Shown: one piece after another, positions 6,847 through 10,733 of the stretch
Layout of the letters: each line of letters opens with the position of its first letter
Position numbering within the stretch: position 1 is the first letter of the stretch
NCBI GenBank assembly: GCA_035296965.1
Contig: DATGZX010000190.1
Location: forward strand, 1-10,733
DNA: 10,733 nt
Source of the DNA: DATGZX01 sp035296965
GTDB taxonomy: Bacteria > Planctomycetota > Planctomycetia > Gemmatales > Gemmataceae
Direction: 5' to 3'
Made by a program: the position numbers and the translations under genes
The notes under the pieces: model-generated
Database searches by the model: none
Told to the model about the DNA's origin: nothing
Seen by the model: the letters and a program-made list of their open reading frames with translations, nothing else

Positions 6847-8187
6847 TCACACAGCGAGCGGCCTTCCTCGATGCGCTCCCGTGCCGTCAAGCCCGTTAGC
6901 GCCCACGCTTGGACTCGACGATGCGGCGCCGGTGACGAGAGCGCGGACGATTCTCTCCACGACATCGGCGTTGATGGCGTTGCCAAGGGCTTCAAAGGCG
7001 ACGGTGCTGGCAGTGGGGAGATGGTTAAGCTCTTGCAAGCTCTGGAGGCGGGCGCATTCCCGGGGCGTCATGTACCGGCGCTGCCAGGCGATGATCGGGA
7101 CCTGGGTGCTTGTCATCGCAATGAGCGAGGGAGAACTGGTGGGACGCTTTACCCGCACGCCCGATGCACGAAACTGGATAACATACTGCCAGATGTTGCG
7201 GTCCCCGCCCTTGCAGTTCCATTCGAGCTTCTGGAGGCTGGATGGAAACCGCAGAATCTCGGGCAGCCAGCGGTCGATCCACTTGCGGTTGTTGGCATAA
7301 ATCTCGCGGTTTTGGCGGATAAACTCGATCTTCCAGTCGGGAAACCTGTCTTGCGCGACGCGGGCATGGGAAGGAAGCCCAAGCATGCGGCGGTCGGCTG
7401 GCAAATCGCGGAGCGACGCGCCGTGACTACCCTTGCACCAGCACAGGGCACGAAGTCCGGCCTTATGCGGCGTTTTGTCCTCGTAGGGGTAGGTTGCGCC
7501 GAATTCCATCGACCACACTGGGAACGTCGGAAGGTATATGTCTTTGGGATATAGTTCGATGAATCGTTGCCAGACATTCAGGCAATCGACCACTTGCGGC
7601 GTCAGCCGGCGTGCGTCCGGGGGATGCTTGTCAAGCGCCGACACGATGGACATTTCGGACTTGGGGGTGGGCTGGGGCCAGGTGAACTGGTCAAGGCCCG
7701 ATCGGCAGCCGACTATATACACCCGATCACGAATCTGCGGGATGCCGAATTGGTGAGGCGACAGGCGGTGGTCGTCGACCTGGTAGCCGGCCGCCTCCAG
7801 GCGATGGCGCATGGCCAGCCAGGTACGCTCCTTGTCATGCCGCAGCAGATTGGGAACGTTTTCAAGGATAAGGTATTCGGGCTTACGGGCGTCTAGGATC
7901 TCGACGACCTTATCGAACAACGTCCCGTTCCGCAGGCATTGCAAGCCTTCCTGGTTGCCGGCCTTGGAGAACGGCTGGCAGGGAAAACCCGCGCAAAGAA
8001 TGTCGTGCTCAGGGATTGCGTCGAGGTCAATGTAGCGGATGTCCCCGGCGGCTTGTAGACCGAAGTTGGATTCGTACAATGCTTTAAGTTGCGGCTCGAT
8101 CTCGCAGGCGAAAACGCATTCGTACCCCAGCCTGCGAAGTGCTACGTGAAAACCGCCGAGGCCCGCGAAAAGATCGACGAAGCGCAT
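6847..8187 (-). CDS. dcm: DNA (cytosine-5-)-methyltransferase
   Basis: The protein has 446 residues from the ATG at 8187, which directly precedes motif I; an upstream TTG at 8223 would add twelve poorly conserved residues. It transfers a methyl group from S-adenosylmethionine to C5 of cytosine in a specific site. Motifs in order are I, FVDLFAGLGGF (3-13); IV, GFPCQPFS with catalytic C70; VI, ENV (109-111); VIII, QIRDRVYIVG (151-160); a long target-recognition region of about 185 residues containing WSMEFGATYPYE; IX, RPTSSPSLIA; and X, EALGNAINADVVERI. All catalytic motifs are intact. The long recognition region resembles the enzymes that accompany MutL/MORC-Z1 cassettes. The target site cannot be read from sequence. 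It is the first gene of the minus-strand operon and should protect host DNA. Confidence 0.93.
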   Translation of the reverse strand: MRFVDLFAGLGGFHVALRRLGYECVFACEIEPQLKALYESNFGLQAAGDIRYIDLDAIPEHDILCAGFPCQPFSKAGNQEGLQCLRNGTLFDKVVEILDARKPEYLILENVPNLLRHDKERTWLAMRHRLEAAGYQVDDHRLSPHQFGIPQIRDRVYIVGCRSGLDQFTWPQPTPKSEMSIVSALDKHPPDARRLTPQVVDCLNVWQRFIELYPKDIYLPTFPVWSMEFGATYPYEDKTPHKAGLRALCWCKGSHGASLRDLPADRRMLGLPSHARVAQDRFPDWKIEFIRQNREIYANNRKWIDRWLPEILRFPSSLQKLEWNCKGGDRNIWQYVIQFRASGVRVKRPTSSPSLIAMTSTQVPIIAWQRRYMTPRECARLQSLQELNHLPTASTVAFEALGNAINADVVERIVRALVTGAASSSPSVGANGLDGTGAHRGRPLAV

Positions 8188-8193
8188 TCCGAC

Positions 8194-8215
8194 GTTAACT
8201 CCCGAACGGGGTAAC
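8194..8215 (-). promoter_or_regulatory. Inverted repeat just upstream of the methyltransferase start
   Basis: GTTA-act-CCCG-AA-CGGG-g-TAAC forms an interrupted dyad ending 6 nt before the ATG at 8187. It covers the only GGGAG-like ribosome binding site. It could be an operator or a leader hairpin limiting methyltransferase translation. Autoregulation is known for some C5 methyltransferases, but here it is inference from position alone. Confidence 0.35.
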
Positions 8216-8336
8216 CGGGCCAACGCTCCGTCCTCCGGCAGATCATGACATCCACTAGCTCAATCTACCGCACGAACGGCAAGTCCGCCAGTCCGTAGGC
8301 TTTACTCATTAGGCGGGGGCGGCCACGCAACCGCGG

Positions 8337-8386
8337 GTATTGGAAAGCGGGACAGTATTGGAAAGCGAGTATTGGAAAGCGGGACA
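8337..8386. repeat. Triplicated short repeat GTATTGGAAAGCG
   Basis: Three adjacent copies start at 8337, 8355 and 8369. The first and third are 18 bp (ending GGGACA) and the middle one is a 14-bp truncated form. I found no complete matching inverted arm downstream, so this looks like the repeated outer end of a truncated mobile hairpin element. Confidence 0.8.
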
Positions 8387-8453
8387 GGTCCGATATTGTT
8401 AAACTGGGCGGCCCCGCCGACGTTTGAGCGATCTTCACTTGGGCGAGGCATTT

Positions 8454-8485
8454 TAGGCTCTTGGGGTCATAGGCTCTTGGGGTCA
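8454..8485. repeat. 16-bp tandem duplication TAGGCTCTTGGGGTCA
   Basis: Copies at 8454-8469 and 8470-8485 are identical. The unit is nine bases of flank plus the first seven bases (GGGGTCA) of the hairpin element that begins at 8479. Confidence 0.88.
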
Positions 8486-8536
8486 GACTGATTTCTTAGT
8501 TAACTCAGCGAATCAACTGAAAATCAGTCTGACCTC
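8479..8536. repeat. GGGGTCAGACTGATTT hairpin element
   Basis: The 16-bp arms at 8479-8494 and 8521-8536 are inverted with one mismatch (GGGG against GAGG) around a 26-nt centre containing AGTTAACT. It shares the GGGGTCAGAC end and the AGTTAACT centre with the palindrome at 574-619, so both belong to one orphan family, probably RAYT- or IS200/IS605-mobilised. Confidence 0.8.
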
Positions 8537-8551
8537 GCGCCAAGAAAGCTC

Positions 8552-8583
8552 GAGTGGACGGAAACTGGAGTGGACGGAAACTG
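8552..8583. repeat. 16-bp tandem duplication GAGTGGACGGAAACTG
   Basis: Copies at 8552-8567 and 8568-8583 are identical. As at 8454-8485, the duplicated unit joins flank to the first bases (GGAAACTG) of the hairpin element that follows. Confidence 0.88.
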
Positions 8584-8648
8584 GGACGCGATTAGGACGG
8601 CAATCCGCTGCTCAGGCGCCCGAGCAAACTAATCGCGTCCCGGTTTCC
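8576..8648. repeat. GGGACGCGATTAG hairpin element, copy 1
   Basis: The 20-bp arms at 8576-8595 and 8629-8648 are inverted with one mismatch. The centre holds a smaller hairpin, TGCTC-a-GGCGCC-c-GAGCA. A second copy in the same orientation is at 9617-9693. This copy lies downstream of the PIN toxin stop and could also help end its transcript. Confidence 0.82.
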
Positions 8649-8755
8649 GACCCCCAACGTAGATCTTGATGCAACGGGGTTCTTGATTTCGCTGTGATGA
8701 GAATTGGGAAGCGATCGCCGCAAACCTTTCAAGCTAAAGGGATGCCCGGAGAGCC

Positions 8756-9172
8756 TCACTTCAGCAATCGCACGAATCCTGCCTGCTCGAAATGGTGATC
8801 GGTCGTCAGCGCCTCGGTCAATCCGCGCTGTTGCATGACGACGAAGCTTGCGCAATCAACCAAGCTCCATTCCTTGTCGGGGCGGGATTGCCAGAGTTGC
8901 CAGGCGGCTGCGTCGAGCGCGGTGTCGACATGGACGACCTCAACCCAGTTGGCAGCGCGTAAGGCGATCAAGAACTGGATTTGCTGAGGTCGAGGAATAC
9001 GAAAGGGGCTGGTCAGGACCGAAACGAGTTCGGACAGAATGTAATTCGTCGTCACCAGCCGAAAAGGAACTCGCCTGGCTTGGACAATGATCGACACAGC
9101 CAGGCCGTGATGCAACTCTCTGCGATTGAGCCAGGTTGCCCATCCTGACGTGTCAGCAAAGAGATCACTCAT
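8756..9172 (-). CDS. PIN-domain ribonuclease toxin (VapC-like)
   Basis: The protein is 138 residues from the ATG at 9172; the longer upstream reading would run back through the antitoxin gene. It is a PIN-fold protein with the acidic metal site of toxin ribonucleases: D7 in LFADTSGWA, E48 in NYILSELVSVL, D106 in WSLVDCASFVVM and D125 in ALTTDHHFEQAGF. The closing HFEQAGF block is typical of VapC-like toxins. It likely cleaves RNA to stop growth when the antitoxin is lost. Its start overlaps the antitoxin stop by 8 nt (ATGAGTGA), giving antitoxin-first coupling, the usual layout of such pairs. No frameshift or missing residue is seen. A role as a stabiliser of this repeat-rich island or as a second defence layer is inference. 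Confidence 0.88.
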   Translation of the reverse strand: MSDLFADTSGWATWLNRRELHHGLAVSIIVQARRVPFRLVTTNYILSELVSVLTSPFRIPRPQQIQFLIALRAANWVEVVHVDTALDAAAWQLWQSRPDKEWSLVDCASFVVMQQRGLTEALTTDHHFEQAGFVRLLK

Positions 9173-9419
9173 CAGGATTCCCGCGAAGCTCTCGATAGAG
9201 GGCCTGACCGATGTAGTAGTCATGGCGCTCAGCAACATCAGAAATCTCGGAATCGATGGCGCCAGCCCATCGCAGCAAGGGATCTTCTTCCAACTCCTGA
9301 ACGGCAGTCGATACCAGCTCTTGGGCGAGGGTTTCGGGAGTCTTACCCTGCTGAAGGGCGAGCTTGTTCAGGTGCGAGAATACCTCTTCCGGGACGTCAA
9401 TCGTGAGCGGGTGCGACAT
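9165..9419 (-). CDS. Antitoxin partner of the PIN toxin (RHH-like N-terminus)
   Basis: The protein is 84 residues from the ATG at 9419, chosen because AAGGAG (9427-9432) lies 7 nt upstream. The frame stays open further back to 9494, but that extension is Arg/Ser-rich and lacks a ribosome site. The N-terminal segment (SHPLTIDVPEEVFSHLNKLA) reads like a short beta strand followed by a helix, as in ribbon-helix-helix antitoxins. An acidic helical tail follows, with ISDVAERHDYYIGQALYREL near the end, likely the toxin-binding part. It is expected to neutralise the PIN protein and repress the shared promoter. I cannot assign it to a named antitoxin family; the call rests mainly on size, order and overlap. 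Confidence 0.78.
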   Translation of the reverse strand: MSHPLTIDVPEEVFSHLNKLALQQGKTPETLAQELVSTAVQELEEDPLLRWAGAIDSEISDVAERHDYYIGQALYRELRGNPDE

Positions 9420-9444
9420 GATGGTTCTCCTTATGGATCGGGCA

Positions 9445-9474
9445 GAGCGCCTGGCCGAGATAGTCGTTGTGCCG
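9445..9474 (-). pseudogene. Possible remnant of a second antitoxin C-terminus
   Basis: On the minus strand this short stretch reads RHNDYLGQAL, against RHDYYIGQAL near the end of the intact antitoxin. About 23 of 33 bases match over 9442-9474. It sits just upstream of the intact gene, as if an older antitoxin copy had been replaced and only its tail remained. Being only about ten codons long, it could be chance. Confidence 0.35.
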
Positions 9475-9567
9475 GACCAATGAAGAACGCTCATTGGACA
9501 CGCCAGAGCATGCGCTCCAACCCCTGCGAGTGTAACATGAGATGCGATCTACGGTCGTCTTCAATGT

Positions 9568-9596
9568 CCCCCTCCACCCCCCTGCCCATGCCCCCC
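9568..9596 (-). other. G-run cluster, potential G-quadruplex
   Basis: The minus strand carries four G runs of 6, 3, 6 and 5 separated by CAT, CA and TGGA. A further five-C run on the plus strand is at 9605-9609. It lies about 150 bp upstream of the antitoxin start, on the transcribed-sense strand of the toxin-antitoxin pair. Confidence 0.55.
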
Positions 9597-9616
9597 GGTA
9601 TGGTCCCCCTGGGGAC

Positions 9617-9693
9617 GGAACCTGGGACGCGATTAGTATTGACAGCAATCCGCTGCTCAGGCGCCCGAGCAAACTAATTGCATCCCGGTTTCC
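9617..9693. repeat. GGGACGCGATTAG hairpin element, copy 2
   Basis: The 20-bp arms at 9617-9636 and 9674-9693 are inverted with four mismatches, so this copy is more decayed than copy 1. Positions 9645-9678 are identical to 8600-8633 (34 bp), including the inner GGCGCC hairpin. It is in the same orientation as copy 1, about 1,045 bp away, and the toxin-antitoxin pair lies between them. Confidence 0.82.
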
Positions 9694-9778
9694 AACCCCA
9701 AAAAAACACCATGCCATGACCTGTGCGGAAATGGCCGGGGTCCCGAGCGGAATTTGACGACTCCAAGAAACCCCAGGT

Positions 9779-9798
9779 CTGGCACCTGATCAGGCCAG
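9779..9798. repeat. Small dyad CTGG-ca-CCTGATCAGG-CCAG
   Basis: A nine-base-pair dyad with a two-base bulge is centred on TGATCA, next to a GGTCAG word. It may be another worn hairpin repeat or a protein-binding site; no gene starts nearby. Confidence 0.4.
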
Positions 9799-9817
9799 GG
9801 TCAGAAACGGTCAACAA

Positions 9818-9922
9818 CAATGCGGAATGCGGAATGCTTCTGAATGCGGAATGCGGAATCCGGAATAAAAACGATGCGAATTGAATCCTCATTCCGCATT
9901 CCGAATTCCGCATTCCGCATTG
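9818..9922. repeat. Heptamer repeats (AATGCGG / ATTCCGC) in inverted arrangement
   Basis: The left half has four exact AATGCGG units (9819, 9826, 9843, 9850) and two variants. The right half has three ATTCCGC units (9891, 9905, 9912) and one ATTCCGA. Positions 9818-9835 and 9905-9922 are perfect 18-bp inverted repeats. A 24-bp AT-richer spacer (9867-9890) separates the halves. It lies between the toxin-antitoxin region and the ABC transporter operon. Confidence 0.88.
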
Positions 9923-10039
9923 GAAGGTCTGAATGGTCCAAGATCAACGACCGGGTCGATCAAGCCGCCGTGGCAATCCCCGTTCGTTTGCATTCTCGAC
10001 GACGGTCGGTCTGGCGGTGGAGAAATAGGGAGGGAGATC

Positions 10040-10444
10040 TTAACGCCCGAATCGCCACCACCGACGCGCCGGCGAAGGTACGGTCGCGATTTCCCGGCGC
10101 CGGGCCGCGACCATGTCCAGAACATCCGTGAACGAGGTGGCTGCCGGCGCATCTTGCAAGTAAGCGATGTCCACGTCCATCACGCGTTGCGCCGACAGCG
10201 GCCGCCAGCCGCCGGTGCCCCAGTTGCCCTGGCCGTCACCCCAGACCATCGCCGCGAGATCGCCGTCCCGGAACTCGATCATCAGGAATGTGGCCGGCCC
10301 CTGTCCTGGAAGAAGCAGCTCGCAGGGCGTGATCTGATGGAACCAATGCTTGACGACCGGGTGCTCCCGGTGCAGCTCGATGGCGCGAACGTACCCCGGC
10401 GCTTCGTCAGCTCTCGAATTCGTCTCGTGTTCCCCGTCGGTCAT
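10040..10444 (-). CDS. Hypothetical protein downstream of an ECF-type ABC ATPase
   Basis: I do not recognise this protein. It has 134 residues from the ATG at 10444, with AAAAGGAG (10455-10462) 10 nt upstream. It begins 18 nt after the stop of the ABC ATPase on the same strand, so the two are probably one operon. The sequence looks soluble and cytoplasmic, with no signal peptide or membrane span. The middle is hydrophobic and strand-like (ATFLMIEFRDGDLAAMVWGD), followed by a Gly/Trp-rich turn (GQGNWGTGGWRPLS) and a more acidic helical stretch (VMDVDIAYLQDAP). The tail is basic (RRREIATVPSPARRWWRF). The short N-terminal segment is rich in Asp/Glu and probably flexible. Nothing in it identifies a transport function. 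It ends the operon; downstream DNA is repeat-rich. Confidence 0.65.
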   Translation of the reverse strand: MTDGEHETNSRADEAPGYVRAIELHREHPVVKHWFHQITPCELLLPGQGPATFLMIEFRDGDLAAMVWGDGQGNWGTGGWRPLSAQRVMDVDIAYLQDAPAATSFTDVLDMVAARRREIATVPSPARRWWRFGR

Positions 10445-10462
10445 GGTTGCTGAGCTCCTTTT

Positions 10463-10733
10463 CTATGGTTCGCGTCGGAGCGTCAAGCTGAGCGGCAACT
10501 CGAGTCCGTGGCCCTCCACGAGTTCCGCATTGCCGAGAATGTCGCGACTGGGGCCATCGGCGACAACCCGGCCGCGGTCGAGCAGAATCGTCCGGGGGCA
10601 GATCTCCAGGACCATCTCGAGGTCATGCGTGGCAATGAGCTTGGTCGAGGGCAGCGTGCCGATCAGGTGAATGAACCGGCGCCGGCCGCGGGGATCGAGA
10701 TTTGCGGTCGGCTCGTCGAGCACAAGCACCGAG
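10463..10733 (-). CDS. ABC transporter ATP-binding protein, ECF/CbiO type (C-terminal part)
   Basis: This is the last 90 or so residues of an ABC ATPase; the N-terminal part, with Walker A and the signature motif, lies beyond the window's right edge. Visible are the Walker B VLVLDEP with its catalytic Glu, the D-loop ANLD, the switch His in LIATHDLEMVLEIC, and LLDRGRVVADGPSRDIL followed by the GHGLELPLSL tail. That ending is characteristic of energy-coupling-factor ATPases of the cobalt/nickel CbiO group, which power uptake through EcfT and a substrate-binding membrane component. The substrate cannot be told from this part. A GTG at 10729 is internal to Walker B and is not the start. The gene probably belongs to the ordinary chromosomal background bordering the island. 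Confidence 0.85.
   Translation of the reverse strand, partial: SVLVLDEPTANLDPRGRRRFIHLIGTLPSTKLIATHDLEMVLEICPRTILLDRGRVVADGPSRDILGNAELVEGHGLELPLSLTLRREP

Noticed and set aside
8337..8583. Possible CRISPR array from the closely spaced repeats
   Set aside because: Three different repeat units are present, each in two or three directly adjacent copies without unique 30-40 bp spacers, and no cas genes are nearby.
8712..8720. GCGATCGC, the cyanobacterial HIP1 octamer
   Set aside because: Only isolated copies occur in a GC-rich window, with no other cyanobacterial sign.
9397..9717. 106-residue minus-strand reading frame across the repeat region
   Set aside because: It reads straight through the hairpin element and the G-run cluster, and resembles the frame produced by the other hairpin copy. 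It is a repeat-derived open frame apart from the short antitoxin-like piece noted separately.

Overview
The window is GC-rich bacterial chromosome with the look of an accessory or defence island. Its phylum cannot be fixed from what is visible. The protein families present (IS66, an ECF-type ABC transporter ATPase, a PIN toxin, a MutL/MORC-like restriction cassette) and the many orphan hairpin repeats occur across Proteobacteria, Planctomycetes, Nitrospirae and relatives.

Layout. (1) 1-680: a decayed IS66 transposase fragment, cut off at a perfect 46-bp palindrome followed by a 22-bp tandem duplication. (2) 680-1027: a small, AT-richer gene of unknown function. (3) 1028-1533: no recognisable gene. 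(4) 1534-8187: a five-gene defence cassette. On the minus strand, in transcription order, it has a cytosine-5 DNA methyltransferase, a MutL/MORC-like GHKL ATPase, a Z1-domain P-loop NTPase and a PD-(D/E)XK (DUF4420-type) protein. These four are joined by a 4-nt coupling at one junction, a 13-nt gap at the next and a stop that meets or closely precedes the next start at the third. A Vsr-like nuclease faces them on the plus strand, and its 3' end overlaps the last gene by 59 nt. (5) 8224-8755: orphan repeats with three short tandem duplications. (6) 8756-9419: a PIN-domain toxin and its likely antitoxin, overlapping by 8 nt. (7) 9420-9925: an antitoxin-like remnant, a G-run cluster, a second copy of one hairpin element and a heptamer inverted-repeat array. 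(8) 10040-10733: a hypothetical gene 18 nt downstream of the 3' end of an ECF/CbiO-type ABC ATPase that runs off the window.

How it may work. The methyltransferase should mark host DNA. The GHKL ATPase and Z1 NTPase are likely ATP-driven sensing or remodelling parts, and the DUF4420 and Vsr-like proteins are the candidate nucleases. This gene set belongs to a known class: MutL/MORC-containing restriction-modification systems described by Iyer, Abhiman and Aravind, related to the MZA (MutL, Z1, DUF, AIPR) defence systems. The gene families are therefore not new. What is unusual is the inverted, overlapping vsr-like gene and the lack of any AIPR gene between it and the DUF4420 gene.

The intergenic DNA holds at least four kinds of short hairpin-like element of the type usually mobilised by IS200/IS605-like or RAYT (REP-associated tyrosine) transposases, though no such transposase gene is in the window. 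Each carries a short tandem duplication of its outer end. Clusters of these elements lie on both sides of the defence cassette, and two same-orientation copies of one element flank the toxin-antitoxin pair.
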